Shown one piece after another: positions 36,124-44,922 of a stretch of 64,000 nucleotides of DNA. How positions within the stretch are numbered: the stretch's first letter is position 1; every line of letters starts with the position of its first letter. The notes under the pieces were generated by a model. That model worked only from the letters and a program-made list of their open reading frames with translations. It made no database searches and was not told the origin of the DNA. Origin of the DNA: Sphingomonas aurantiaca (GTDB taxonomy: Bacteria; Pseudomonadota; Alphaproteobacteria; Sphingomonadales; Sphingomonadaceae); contig NZ_QAOG01000004.1 in NCBI RefSeq assembly GCF_003050705.1, forward strand, positions 310,001 to 374,000, given 5' to 3'. A program made the position numbers and the translations under genes.

Positions 36124-36947
36124 GCGGCGGTCTGTACCGAAGCCTGCGGCGAAGGCGATTGATGTCGATCAGCATGGTCGGCGCTCAGCCCGAACTCGGC
36201 CTCGACCGCGGGATCGAGCCAGGCGGCGATGTGCTCGGCGTCGGCCGGCGCCAGATCGGGATAGGGCGTCGGCACATAGGGTGCATAGCCTTGCCCCTTG
36301 TAGCTGGTGATCGGCACGTAGGACTCGTGGCGCGCGATCCCCGTCGCCTCCGCCAGCGCTGCCACGAACGCCGCCGGATCGCGCGTGAACGCATCATAGC
36401 CGAGCAACGCGACGTTGTGCGCGCGGTTCGTCAGCGACGACCAGTGGCGCAGCTTGGCGGTCCGCTTGGCGATGCAGTTGGCGAAGCGCTCGCCCGTCTC
36501 GGGATCGCGTTCGTGCAGCATCTCGTTGCCATACATCGGGTGGCCCGCCTCGATATGGCCGAAATGATCGTCCCAATAGCTGTGCCAGTGGCTGCGGATG
36601 AACGCGTCGAACGGCTTGGCCTTCAGCTCGGGGTGCGCGTGCCAGGGCTGGCGGTGGAGGCTGCGCGCCCAGTCAAACGCATTGCGCGCGACGACCAGCA
36701 CGAGCGTGTCCTTCACGAACAAAGTCTGCGGCGGCACGAACCAATGCTTGAACCCGAACGCCTCGGTGATCTCGGCACCCGGCATGTTCGCCTCGATCGC
36801 GCGTGTGACGAGATTGGTCCCGCTGCACCGCTGGCCATAGATCTGCACGCGCGTGATCGGCACGTCGCCGCGTGTCAGGATCCGCAACCCGGACAGGGGT
36901 TGCTGCCAGTTCAAGGGCTTGGCGGGCGAAGGAAAGGGGATCGACAT
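36120..36947 (-). CDS. Sulfotransferase-like P-loop protein
   Basis: 275 residues. VQIYGQRCSGTNLVTRAIEA near residue 35 resembles the 5'-phosphosulfate-binding loop of PAPS sulfotransferases (here QRCSGTN), and VARNAFDWARSLHRQPWH resembles the 3'-phosphate loop (R...S). SYWDDHFGHIEA, RTAKLRHWSSLTNRAHNVAL and VALLGYDAF complete the small-domain pattern. It is the first gene of the leftward pair with the MurG-like enzyme and may sulfate a glycan made by this cluster, but transfer activity is inferred from fold only. Confidence 0.65.
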   Translation of the reverse strand: MSIPFPSPAKPLNWQQPLSGLRILTRGDVPITRVQIYGQRCSGTNLVTRAIEANMPGAEITEAFGFKHWFVPPQTLFVKDTLVLVVARNAFDWARSLHRQPWHAHPELKAKPFDAFIRSHWHSYWDDHFGHIEAGHPMYGNEMLHERDPETGERFANCIAKRTAKLRHWSSLTNRAHNVALLGYDAFTRDPAAFVAALAEATGIARHESYVPITSYKGQGYAPYVPTPYPDLAPADAEHIAAWLDPAVEAEFGLSADHADRHQSPSPQASVQTAA

Positions 36948-37011
36948 GGTAGGACGCCGCTAGCGCCGCGTGCGGCTGCGCACAATCACATCGTTTAGGG
37001 CAACGGGGCCG

Positions 37012-39372
37012 TCACAACCTGATCGCGAGGCGCAGCGTGACCGTGCGCGGTCGGATCGGCACCGTCTGCGTAGTCGTCGACAGCGTGAACGGATTGCCGA
37101 ACCCGAAGCTGTTGCCGCGGCCGTCGAGCACATTGTCGACCGCGATCGACCATTGGCGCCGCCCGTCGTCGAGCGTCGCGCCCGCGTCGAGCGTGGCATA
37201 GTCGCCCGCCGGTCGGTCGAGCAGCGGATCGAAGCTCAGCCGGGTCTGGCCGATATAGCGCGCGGTCACATACCCGCTCGCCGGCTTCCCGATCAGCGCG
37301 AACCGCCGCGAGAGACCCAGCCGGGCGGAATAATCGGGAACGACGGGCAGGCGGCGATCATCCTCCGGACCGCGATCATTGGCCGGTGACGTCAGCCGCG
37401 CGCGCTGGATCGTCGTGCCGAAGTCGATCCCGTAGGGCGCCGCGTCGAACCGCCCGCCAAACTCGATGCCGTAGTTGGTGGCGTTCCCCGCATCCACCGT
37501 CCCCAGCAGCCCGTCCGATCCGACCACGTCGCTGCGAAGATGCTCCCAGGTCGAGCCGAAGATCGCGCCGTTGAGGGTCAGCCGGTCGCCCATCCCGCGG
37601 ATGCGCCAGCCCAGTTCGATGCTCTGCAACTCGTCGCCGGGAATCCGCCGCTCGGTGTCGACCGAAGCGCGCGTCACGCCGGCGGGACGGATCGCACTGG
37701 CGTAGCGCAGCCAGATCAGTCCGACATCGTCGCGGTGCCAGATCAGCGTGCCGCTCGGCGTGACGCCCAGCTTGGTGGTGCTCTGTTCGTCGGGGCCGCG
37801 CTGCTCGATGTCGTTGACCGTCACGAAGCCGCGCAGGCCGATCTTCAGGTCGAGTGCGGACGACAGGCGTTGCGTGCCCTCGGCGAACATTGCCGCCTCG
37901 AACACCGCCTCCTTGTCGTCGCGCGCGAGCGTGCTGGTCGAGTCCGATTCGAAGCGTCCTTTCAGGCGCGTGGTCGCATGCAGGACGGACGCGCCGACGA
38001 TCCAGGGATGGCGCGCGGTCGGGTCGCTCAGCCGGACCTCCTGCGTGACCAGCCGGATCGCGCGATCCTCTACATAGGCAACCGGCGCGGTCCTTCCGAG
38101 CGCGGCCGCCATGATGCTCGCATCATAGGTGCTGCCGAACTCGTGCGAGACGATCGCGGTGGTCGACTGCGCGTCCAGGCTGCCGATCGGCCCGTGGATA
38201 TCGAGCGATCCCGACAGGAAGTCGTTGTCCTGCGGCTCGGCGATCGCGGTCGCGCGCGACAGGCCTTTGGTCGCATATTGGCTGTCGCGGGCGTTGATCC
38301 ACTGGCCGATGCCGCTCGCGGTCGCGGTCCAGCCGCCTCCGATCGCCCAGCGCAGCGCGGCGCGGCCGCCCCCGCGCCCGGTGCGGTTGACGTCGCGCGT
38401 GTCGCGACCGGTGTCGTCGATCCAGCCGGGCATCGTCTCGGTCCAGCCCGACGCGCGGAGTGCCAGCGTGCCGGTGACGATCGGCAGGTTCAGCGTGCCT
38501 TCGAACGCGCCGCCGAACGCGCCGTTGTTGGTTGCGGTCACGTCGCCGGCGATCCGGCCCGAAACCTTGTCGAGATCGGGCGCGGTGGTGACGATCCGGA
38601 TGACTCCGCCCAGCGCGCCGGTGCCGTAGAGCGTGCCCTGCGGACCGCGCAGGATCTCGACCCGGTCGATATCGACCATCCGTAGATCGGGATCGGGCGA
38701 CGAATAGCCGATCCGCGCGTCGTCGAGGTACAGGCTGACGAGCGACTGGCTGGTGCCGTTGAACGCGCTGTCGGCGACGCCGCGCAGGAACACGCGGTCG
38801 CGGCCAGGGCCAAGATTGGTCGAGAACGCGCCATCGGTGGTCGCGAGCAGGTCAACCAGCCCGCGCTTGCCGGCGAGGTGGTCGAGCGCCGGGCCGCCGA
38901 GGATGCTGATCGACGCGGGCAGGTCGGAGAGGCGTTCGTCGCGCTTGCTGGCGGTGACGATGATGTCGCCGCCCTCGACGATCGGCGGCGGGGTGCGGGG
39001 CAAGCGGACCCGGATCGGTGCGACGGGCAGGGGCTCGATCCGCCACGTCGTCGCATCGACTCGGACCGCGCGCAGGTGAGTTCCCGCCAGCACGCGCTGC
39101 AGCGCCTGCGCGACGTCGCGCGCGCGGACGGTTTTCCGGGTCGATGTCGCGGGCAGGATCCCCGCCATGCCGATCGAGATACCCGTCTGACGCGCCAGTG
39201 AATCGAGTGCCGATCGCAGCGACCCGGCGGGTATGGTGATTTCGCGCGCCGGGTTGGCGCCCGTCTTCTCAGCGCTGGCTGGAGCGCTCGATATGGACGA
39301 CGCCATCAGCGCGACGCAGGCGCAGTGGCAGCACCGCGCGAAGCTGATCGAGAAGCCGCGAGCCGTCGCCAA
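37012..39372 (-). CDS. TonB-dependent receptor with N-terminal signalling (STN) domain
   Basis: 786 residues. A probable signal peptide ends near residue 35. The STN/secretin-like domain is at about 43-113 (ITIPAGSLRSALDSLARQTG, ARDVAQALQRVLAGTHLRAV). The plug covers about 135-260 (SKRDERLSDLPASISILGGP, VEILRGPQGTLYGTGALGGV), and the rest is a 22-strand-type barrel. Such transducers take up a ligand at the outer membrane and signal through FecR to FecI. The last residues (TVTLRLAIRL) lack the usual terminal aromatic. The start is a TTG at 39372 inside fecR, a 104-base overlap. The ligand is unknown; siderophore or glycan are both possible. Confidence 0.9.
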   Translation of the reverse strand: MATARGFSISFARCCHCACVALMASSISSAPASAEKTGANPAREITIPAGSLRSALDSLARQTGISIGMAGILPATSTRKTVRARDVAQALQRVLAGTHLRAVRVDATTWRIEPLPVAPIRVRLPRTPPPIVEGGDIIVTASKRDERLSDLPASISILGGPALDHLAGKRGLVDLLATTDGAFSTNLGPGRDRVFLRGVADSAFNGTSQSLVSLYLDDARIGYSSPDPDLRMVDIDRVEILRGPQGTLYGTGALGGVIRIVTTAPDLDKVSGRIAGDVTATNNGAFGGAFEGTLNLPIVTGTLALRASGWTETMPGWIDDTGRDTRDVNRTGRGGGRAALRWAIGGGWTATASGIGQWINARDSQYATKGLSRATAIAEPQDNDFLSGSLDIHGPIGSLDAQSTTAIVSHEFGSTYDASIMAAALGRTAPVAYVEDRAIRLVTQEVRLSDPTARHPWIVGASVLHATTRLKGRFESDSTSTLARDDKEAVFEAAMFAEGTQRLSSALDLKIGLRGFVTVNDIEQRGPDEQSTTKLGVTPSGTLIWHRDDVGLIWLRYASAIRPAGVTRASVDTERRIPGDELQSIELGWRIRGMGDRLTLNGAIFGSTWEHLRSDVVGSDGLLGTVDAGNATNYGIEFGGRFDAAPYGIDFGTTIQRARLTSPANDRGPEDDRRLPVVPDYSARLGLSRRFALIGKPASGYVTARYIGQTRLSFDPLLDRPAGDYATLDAGATLDDGRRQWSIAVDNVLDGRGNSFGFGNPFTLSTTTQTVPIRPRTVTLRLAIRL

Positions 39373-40255
39373 TCGTCAAAACCCCGGAAAAACGTAATCC
39401 GGCGGCGGACGGATCGACCACCAGCGGGGTGCGAGCATATCGCGATATGTCGGCGACAACCAGCGGCAACGGTGCGCCGTCATAATCGAGGCGGCCGTCG
39501 GTCCAGTCCGCCACCGATGTCGGCGCGACGGCGCGGCGCTCCGCGATCCCGGCGGCGGGGTCGATATCGATGCGTTGCCCCGCGACGAGCGTCGTTGGCG
39601 CGCTGCCATCGGCGGTCTGCGGCGCGACGCTGACGCTGCCCTGCGCCACGGCGACCGAAATCCTGCCGCCCGCGCTGACCACCGCAAAGCGGGTACCGAT
39701 GTCGCGGACGACATAGCCGCCCGCGCGGACGATCAGCGTGCGCGACGGATCGTGCCGCACGGAGAAGCTTGCGGCGCCGTCCGCGACTTCGATGAGCGGC
39801 GTGCGGCCCCCCGAAACCGAGACGCGCGACCCGCGATCGAGCTGCATCGCGCTGCCATCGGCGAGCGTGACCGCGCGCGTTTCGCCGGGGCCGGTCGCAT
39901 AGGTCTGTACGCCGCTGTCGCCAGGGGTGACCGCCGGCGCGACGAGCAGCAATGCGAGGCCGGCCGCGAGCGCGCCGCCGGTGCCCGCCGCCATCCACCG
40001 CCACCTCGTCGGGCGTGCTGCCACGGCCGGCTGGGCGTCGGCGACGCCGTCGTCGTTCGCCGGCAGCAGCGCCGTGATCGCGGGGGCGGCCGCGCCGATC
40101 TCGGCATCGAGCAGCGCGATCGAGTCATAGGCGGTGCGATGCGACGGATCGGCTGCGAGCCAGTCGCCGAAGCCGGCCCAATCCATGTCGGGCGAATCGA
40201 TCCGCGCGTGCCAGGCGGCGGCGGTATCGATCGGGTCCTGGGTCGTTGCGTCCAT
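39269..40255 (-). CDS. FecR-like anti-sigma factor
   Basis: 328 residues. The cytoplasmic N-terminal domain has the family pattern TAAAWHARIDSPDMDWAGFG...WLAADPSHRTAYDSI. One membrane segment (GGALAAGLALLLVAPAV, about 94-110) leads to a periplasmic FecR domain (QTYATGPGETRAVTLADGSA, VRDIGTRFAVVSAGGRISVA) and a C-terminal STN-like segment (LVVADISRYARTPLVVDPSA). It would relay receptor occupancy to the ECF sigma factor upstream. Its 3' end overlaps the receptor gene by 104 bases. Confidence 0.9.
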   Translation of the reverse strand: MDATTQDPIDTAAAWHARIDSPDMDWAGFGDWLAADPSHRTAYDSIALLDAEIGAAAPAITALLPANDDGVADAQPAVAARPTRWRWMAAGTGGALAAGLALLLVAPAVTPGDSGVQTYATGPGETRAVTLADGSAMQLDRGSRVSVSGGRTPLIEVADGAASFSVRHDPSRTLIVRAGGYVVRDIGTRFAVVSAGGRISVAVAQGSVSVAPQTADGSAPTTLVAGQRIDIDPAAGIAERRAVAPTSVADWTDGRLDYDGAPLPLVVADISRYARTPLVVDPSAAGLRFSGVLTIGDGSRLLDQLRAVLPLRLRRADGVVHIERSSQR

Positions 40256-40339
40256 CACGGCACCCTCGTTCCGAGCGGATGCCCCCCGCTCGTGTCATGG
40301 ACGCCGCCAATCGCCTGGCACCGCAGTCCGGCGTAAAAA

Positions 40340-40927
40340 TCAATCATCGAGCGCCTTTCTGAGATGGCGCAGCGCCACGGCGATATGTTTCTCCACCGCG
40401 CTGCGGCTGATGCCGAACTCGGCGGCGACCTCGGCGTGCGACAGCCCGTCGATCTTGTGCCGGCGAAACACGCGCATCGCACCCTCGGGCGGGCCGGCGA
40501 GCACGGCGGCAAGCTGCGCCATCCGCTGCCGCCCGGCGACCGCATCGAACGCCGATGGCGTGTCGTCGACGCTCTCGCCGCCGACCACCGATACCGTCGC
40601 CTCGACATAGCCGCCGTCGCGCCGCACCCGCCGGCCGCTCGCGCGCACGCGGTCGAGCACGATGTTCATGCCGATGCGGTGGAGATAGGCGAGCGGGTTG
40701 GCGATCGGGCCCGCTACCGGGGTCGCGATGTGCAGCCAGATGTCCTGCACCACGTCCTCGGCCTCGGCGACGCTGCCCGTCCGCCCGGTGAAGAAGCGGA
40801 CGAGTTGCGGCCGGTGGGTCGCAAGCACGGCGGAAAGCCCGGCAGGCTGGCCAGCTTGGGCGGGGTCGGCGTCGGCTACGGCACATCTCCGGCAATCATG
40901 CCACTCTCGAAGCCGAGCCTTGTGCAC
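40340..40927 (-). CDS. FecI-like ECF RNA polymerase sigma factor
   Basis: 195 residues. Sigma region 2 shows LVRFFTGRTGSVAEAEDVVQDIWLHIATP and LAYLHRIGMNIVLDRVRA; region 4 shows GAMRVFRRHKIDGLSHAEVA and FGISRSAVEKHIAVALRHLR. This is the FecI subgroup that works with a FecR anti-sigma factor and a TonB-dependent transducer, both encoded just downstream. A GTG at 40927 opens the frame, though homology begins some 30 residues later, so a later start is possible. Confidence 0.9.
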   Translation of the reverse strand: MHKARLREWHDCRRCAVADADPAQAGQPAGLSAVLATHRPQLVRFFTGRTGSVAEAEDVVQDIWLHIATPVAGPIANPLAYLHRIGMNIVLDRVRASGRRVRRDGGYVEATVSVVGGESVDDTPSAFDAVAGRQRMAQLAAVLAGPPEGAMRVFRRHKIDGLSHAEVAAEFGISRSAVEKHIAVALRHLRKALDD

Positions 40928-40993
40928 CCGTCAAAACCGGAAGTCGCCCCCGAAATCGCGCCGGACGATCAACCTCGTTTGGTTACGCCTGGA

Positions 40994-41206
40994 TCAGCCC
41001 AGCCGCACGCCCGTGACCATGCGCCAGATCAGGAGCATCGCGACCGCCACGAGCAGCACCAGGCCCGCAAGGAACGACAGGTAAAAGAGGGGCGCGCGCC
41101 ACGGCGACGCGGGCGCCTCTGCGATGCCATGCTGCACCGGCACCGGCACCGTGATGCGCGGGCGCTCGGTGGCGGCATGGGCTATGCGTGGTGCGATCGC
41201 GGTCAT
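40994..41206 (-). CDS. Small single-pass membrane protein
   Basis: 70 residues of unrecognised family: a soluble N-terminal ~40 residues, then one strong membrane segment (FYLSFLAGLVLLVAVAMLLI, about 41-60) and a short basic tail. The ATG at 41204-41206 overlaps the stop of the upstream GT4 gene by 4 bases (ATGA) and has GGAACGGGACG before it, so it is the last gene of the deacetylase-GT4 operon. A membrane docking role for the glycosyltransferase is a guess. Confidence 0.7.
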   Translation of the reverse strand: MTAIAPRIAHAATERPRITVPVPVQHGIAEAPASPWRAPLFYLSFLAGLVLLVAVAMLLIWRMVTGVRLG

Positions 41207-42393
41207 CGTCCCGTTCCTTGCTGGTATCGCGGCTGCGGATGCTGCGTTGCATAGAGCGAGAGCAACGCGTCGAAATGATCGTCCATCGTTCGGATCGGAC
41301 GGTCGTGGCGGCGCGACGGCCCGACATCGGCCGATCCGGCGACCGCCAGGATCGCCTCGGCCGCGTCCTGCGCGTCGCCCGAGCGGTACACCGCGCCGTC
41401 GTTCGCGCAGGCGAGATCGGCAGCGCCGCCGCGATCGGGCGCGATCACGGTCAGCCCCGACGCGATCGCCTCCGCGGCGACGAAGCAGAAGGTCTCCGCC
41501 TCGCAGCCATGGATCAGCGCATCGGCGCTCGCCATCAGCCGCGCCAGTGCTGCCCGGTCGCCGACAGGATCGAGCAACCGGACGTGCGGATTGTCGCCGA
41601 TCGCGTCGATCACGCGGCGCTGGCGCGCGCCGCCACCGATGATCAGCAGCCCGACCGGCATCTGCGTGCCCGCGATCGCAGCCGCCTGCGCGACCATGTC
41701 CCAGCGTTTCTCCGGGGCATGCCGGCCGACGCCGATCAGCAACAGCGCATCCTCGCCCAGCCCGCACAGCGCGAGCATCTCGCGCCGCAGGTCGGCATCG
41801 CGCAGCCGGGGCGAGAACTGGCCCGGCTCGACCCCCATCGGATCGGTCATCACCTTGCGCAGGCCACCCTCGCGCAGTCGCTCGGTCAGGCTGGCGCTGG
41901 CGCTGACGACATGGTCGAACTGCGCATCGAGCCGGCGCAGATGCCGCCAATACCAGTCGAACGCGCGGTCGATCGCCTGGGTGGAGGCGACGTTGCCGAA
42001 CCAGCGATAGGCATAGGCCGACAGCGGATCGGCATGCGCGATCAGCGACAGCCGCGCGCGCGATCCCGATCGCGCGCGCCAGTCCGCGACCATCGACGCG
42101 CTGCGCCACGGCGACGAGACCTCGACGACATCGGCATCCTCCTCGTCGAGCACCGCGTGCAGCGCCGCGCGGTCCGCGAAATAGCGATAGGACCGGTCGA
42201 GCGGAAACCGCGGCGAGCGCAGCCAGCGGACGCGCGCATTCGGGCCACGCTGCTCCTCGCGGTCCTCCTCGCCGGGCGCGATCACGACGATCTCATGTCC
42301 CCGCGCGGCGAGCGCGACCAGCTTGCGATCGATATAGGTCCGCACGCCGCCACCGGTCGGCGTGTAGAACGCACAGACGTCGACGATCTTCAT
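41203..42393 (-). CDS. GT4 family glycosyltransferase
   Basis: 396 residues. The start MKIVDVCAFYTPTGGGVRTY carries the GT4 acceptor-side glycine loop; the donor domain has LLIGVGRHAPEKRWDMVAQA and HGCEAETFCFVAAEAIASGL (E-x7-E type). It is soluble. The ATG at 42391-42393 overlaps the deacetylase gene's stop by 4 bases. Longer frames extend antisense-like into that gene and are rejected. Substrates are unknown. Confidence 0.88.
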   Translation of the reverse strand: MKIVDVCAFYTPTGGGVRTYIDRKLVALAARGHEIVVIAPGEEDREEQRGPNARVRWLRSPRFPLDRSYRYFADRAALHAVLDEEDADVVEVSSPWRSASMVADWRARSGSRARLSLIAHADPLSAYAYRWFGNVASTQAIDRAFDWYWRHLRRLDAQFDHVVSASASLTERLREGGLRKVMTDPMGVEPGQFSPRLRDADLRREMLALCGLGEDALLLIGVGRHAPEKRWDMVAQAAAIAGTQMPVGLLIIGGGARQRRVIDAIGDNPHVRLLDPVGDRAALARLMASADALIHGCEAETFCFVAAEAIASGLTVIAPDRGGAADLACANDGAVYRSGDAQDAAEAILAVAGSADVGPSRRHDRPIRTMDDHFDALLSLYATQHPQPRYQQGTGR

Positions 42394-43250
42394 GCCGCCA
42401 CCGGCTCGGTCAGCAGATCGGCGTAGCGCGAGACGGTGCGACGCTCGGCCAGCGTGCGCAGCGTCCGGTCGATGCTGGTCAGCAGCGTGTCCTTGGTGAC
42501 GTCGCCGGGATGCACCGCGACCCGCATCGTCGGGATCCAGTCGGGCAGCGCGCGCGCCGCGGCCGCGACGGCGAGCGAGCTGGCGGTCCGTGCCGCCGAC
42601 CGGCTGGCCCAGGTCACGACCGGGCCCCGTGCGACGATCCGACCGGTGGTCGGTTGCCAGACCCGAAAATGATCTTCGGCCAAGGCGATGTTGCATGCCT
42701 TGAGCGCCGCGTGCGCGCCGGGGCCGTAGAGCCAGGCGGGGGCGATGAACCCCGCGATCGGCCGTCCGATCGCCTGTTCGACCATGTCGCGGCCGGCGCG
42801 CATGCGAAGCTCCGCCTCGATCGCGTCGAGCCCGAGGAACTCGCCTTCGCCGGCGGTCATGTAGCGTGCCTTGAGGGCCGTGGCGGTGCCGCGATGCGCG
42901 GTCGAGTCGCGGTGGAACCAGCCGTGCAGGAACATCTCGACGCCCGCATCCGCCCAGTCGCGCAGCCGCCGCTCGAACGCGGGTGCGCGGTCGAGTCGCG
43001 CCGCGCCCCAGTGATCGGGCACCACCAGCATCGCGAACCGCGCGCCCCCCAGGATCCGGTCGATCCGCTCGGCAAGCATCGCGATCGGCACGGCGAAGGT
43101 CGGCGCTACGTCGTGGATGGCGACCACGAGCCGCTTCTCGGGCAGGCGCTGTTCGGGGGCCGGCAGGTCCGGGCCGTCGCGCCCGGTCGGCGTCCTCTGG
43201 ATGGGATCGGCAAAGTCGGTTCGCGCCATCGTCTCGCTCTCGTTCGTCAT
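42390..43250 (-). CDS. DUF2334 / polysaccharide-deacetylase-like protein
   Basis: 286 residues. Near residue 43 RLVVAIHDVAPTF gives the His-Asp metal-site opening of the DUF2334 branch of NodB-like deacetylases. MLVVPDHWGAARLDRAPAFE, AGVEMFLHGWFHRDSTAHRG (the second His motif) and FIAPAWLYGPGAHAALKACN follow. It would remove acyl groups from a sugar. It is the first gene of a leftward unit with a GT4 enzyme and a small membrane protein, all joined by 4-base overlaps, so it probably modifies the same glycan. Confidence 0.82.
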   Translation of the reverse strand: MTNESETMARTDFADPIQRTPTGRDGPDLPAPEQRLPEKRLVVAIHDVAPTFAVPIAMLAERIDRILGGARFAMLVVPDHWGAARLDRAPAFERRLRDWADAGVEMFLHGWFHRDSTAHRGTATALKARYMTAGEGEFLGLDAIEAELRMRAGRDMVEQAIGRPIAGFIAPAWLYGPGAHAALKACNIALAEDHFRVWQPTTGRIVARGPVVTWASRSAARTASSLAVAAAARALPDWIPTMRVAVHPGDVTKDTLLTSIDRTLRTLAERRTVSRYADLLTEPVAA

Positions 43251-43468
43251 CGGATCGCTCGTGACGGGACGGCACCGCCAGCCTGCCTCCGCAGTCCCAT
43301 CCGATGCTTGCCAGAAAATTATTTCACCGCGGCGTCAGCCATGGCTGCGGCGCGGCGATGGCGGCGGCGTCGTTCGGGCATGATCCCACCTGGTATCCCC
43401 GTTTCGACGCCCGCCACCGCGCGGATCCAGAGCGGGCCGAGATCCCGCTTTCCCGAAAGGAGCGCTGC

Positions 43469-44389
43469 ATGAGCGACATGCCGCTGACGCTGGCGCGTGT
43501 GCAAATCCCGCCGCTGACCCCGACGATCATCCGCAAGACCTTCCTCTCGCGCTGGCTCGCGCCGCTGCTGTCGGCGGCGATCCTGGTCGCCGCGCTGTGG
43601 CAGCTTCGCGGGCTCGACGTGCGGGCGATGCTGCACATGGTGCCGCGCTCGCCGCTGTTCTGGACGATCTTCGCGCTCGGCTATCTGGTCACGCCGTTCA
43701 GCGAATGGGTGATCTACCGGCGGCTATGGCAGTTGCCGCCAAGCGGCATGCTCGCGCTGCTGCGCAAGCGGATCAGCAACGAGATCGTGCTCGGCTATTC
43801 GGGCGAGCTGTATTTCTATGGCTGGGCGCGCAAGCACGCGACGATGGTCGGTACGCCGTTCGGCGCGATCAAGGACGTGTCGATCCTGTCCGCGGTCGTC
43901 GCCAATGTCTGCACGCTCGCGCTGGCGCTGGTCAGTTGGGAGTCGCTCGGCGCGTTGCATCTCGGCACCGATGCGAAGGTGATGACGGTGTCGGCGGCGA
44001 GCATGGCGATCCCGTCGCTCGTCACGCTCGTCCTGCGCAAGAAACTGCTGACGCTGCCCCGCACCGAACTCGGCCGGATCGCGGTCATCCATTTCCTCCG
44101 GATCGTGGCCACCACGCTGTTCGCCGCATTGCTGTGGGCCGCGGTGATGCCCGCCGCGCCGATCGCCTGGTGGCTGGCGCTGGCGACGCTGCGCCTGCTC
44201 GTGTCGCGCCTGCCGCTGCTGCCGAACAAGGACATCGTCTTCGCCGGGCTGGTCGCGTTCACCGTCGGCCGGAATGCGGACGTGACCGCGGTCATGACGA
44301 TGATCGCCGGGCTCTGGCTCGTCACCCATCTGCTGCTCGGCGCTGCGCTGACCGCCGTCGAACTCGTCACCATGGAGCGTATGAAGTGA
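43469..44389 (+). CDS. Multi-pass integral membrane protein
   Basis: 306 residues with about seven or eight membrane segments, beginning with WLAPLLSAAILVAALWQLRG near residue 28. EIVLGYSGELYFYGWARKHA and PFGAIKDVSILSAVVANVC lie between segments. Overall it looks like the lysyl-phosphatidylglycerol-synthase/flippase-like transmembrane families, but I cannot assign it. AAAGGAG precedes the ATG at 43469. It is followed by a DUF2141 gene with a 4-base overlap, and sits divergent from the deacetylase operon, consistent with a role in exporting or presenting a glycan. Confidence 0.7.
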   Translation: MSDMPLTLARVQIPPLTPTIIRKTFLSRWLAPLLSAAILVAALWQLRGLDVRAMLHMVPRSPLFWTIFALGYLVTPFSEWVIYRRLWQLPPSGMLALLRKRISNEIVLGYSGELYFYGWARKHATMVGTPFGAIKDVSILSAVVANVCTLALALVSWESLGALHLGTDAKVMTVSAASMAIPSLVTLVLRKKLLTLPRTELGRIAVIHFLRIVATTLFAALLWAAVMPAAPIAWWLALATLRLLVSRLPLLPNKDIVFAGLVAFTVGRNADVTAVMTMIAGLWLVTHLLLGAALTAVELVTMERMK

Positions 44390-44892
44390 TCCTGCTTGCC
44401 TTGCTGACCCTTGCCGTGACCCCGCCTTCGACCCCGGCCTTGGGCACCGCCGAAGCGCGCTGCCGCCCGCATGAGACCGGGCCCGCGCTGATCGTCGAGA
44501 TCGACGGCCTGAAGGACCGGGTCGGCGTCCTGCGCGGCGAGCTCTATCCCGCGCGCGACGGCGATTTCCTGGCCGACGACAATGTCCTGATTGGGCAGGG
44601 CAAGACGTTCCGCCGCGCGGTCGTCACCGTGCCCAGCGCAGGGCCGGTGTCGTTGTGCCTGCGCGTGCCGGCGCCCGGCACCTATGCGCTCAGCGTGGTC
44701 CATGCGCGCGATGGCGGCCACGGGTTCAGCCTGCTCCATGACGGCATCGGCTTTGCGAGCAACCCCAGGCTTGGCCATTCCAAGCCGCATGCCGATCAGG
44801 CGAGCGTCGTGGTGCATGAGGGGCTGACCACCACGCATGTCGTGATGAACTATCGCAGCGGGCTGTTCTCGTTCGCCCCGATCAAGCGCTGA
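44386..44892 (+). CDS. DUF2141 family exported protein
   Basis: 168 residues. A short hydrophobic signal (MILLALLTLAVTPPSTPALG) is followed by a beta-sandwich-like domain: LIVEIDGLKDRVGVLRGELY, VPSAGPVSLCLRVPAPGTYA, LSVVHARDGGHGFSLLHDGI and GFASNPRLGHSKPHADQASV. These are DUF2141 features. The GTG at 44386 overlaps the stop of the membrane-protein gene (GTGA), so the two are coupled. Function is unknown; it probably works in the periplasm. Confidence 0.82.
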   Translation: MILLALLTLAVTPPSTPALGTAEARCRPHETGPALIVEIDGLKDRVGVLRGELYPARDGDFLADDNVLIGQGKTFRRAVVTVPSAGPVSLCLRVPAPGTYALSVVHARDGGHGFSLLHDGIGFASNPRLGHSKPHADQASVVVHEGLTTTHVVMNYRSGLFSFAPIKR

Positions 44893-44922
44893 CCCACCAC
44901 CACCCCCAATCAGGACCAGTCC

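Noticed and set aside
36159..36998. 279-codon frame opposite the sulfotransferase-like gene
   Set aside because: Arg/Gly/Leu-rich shadow without motifs; the leftward frame is coupled to its neighbour by ATGA and has a P-loop.
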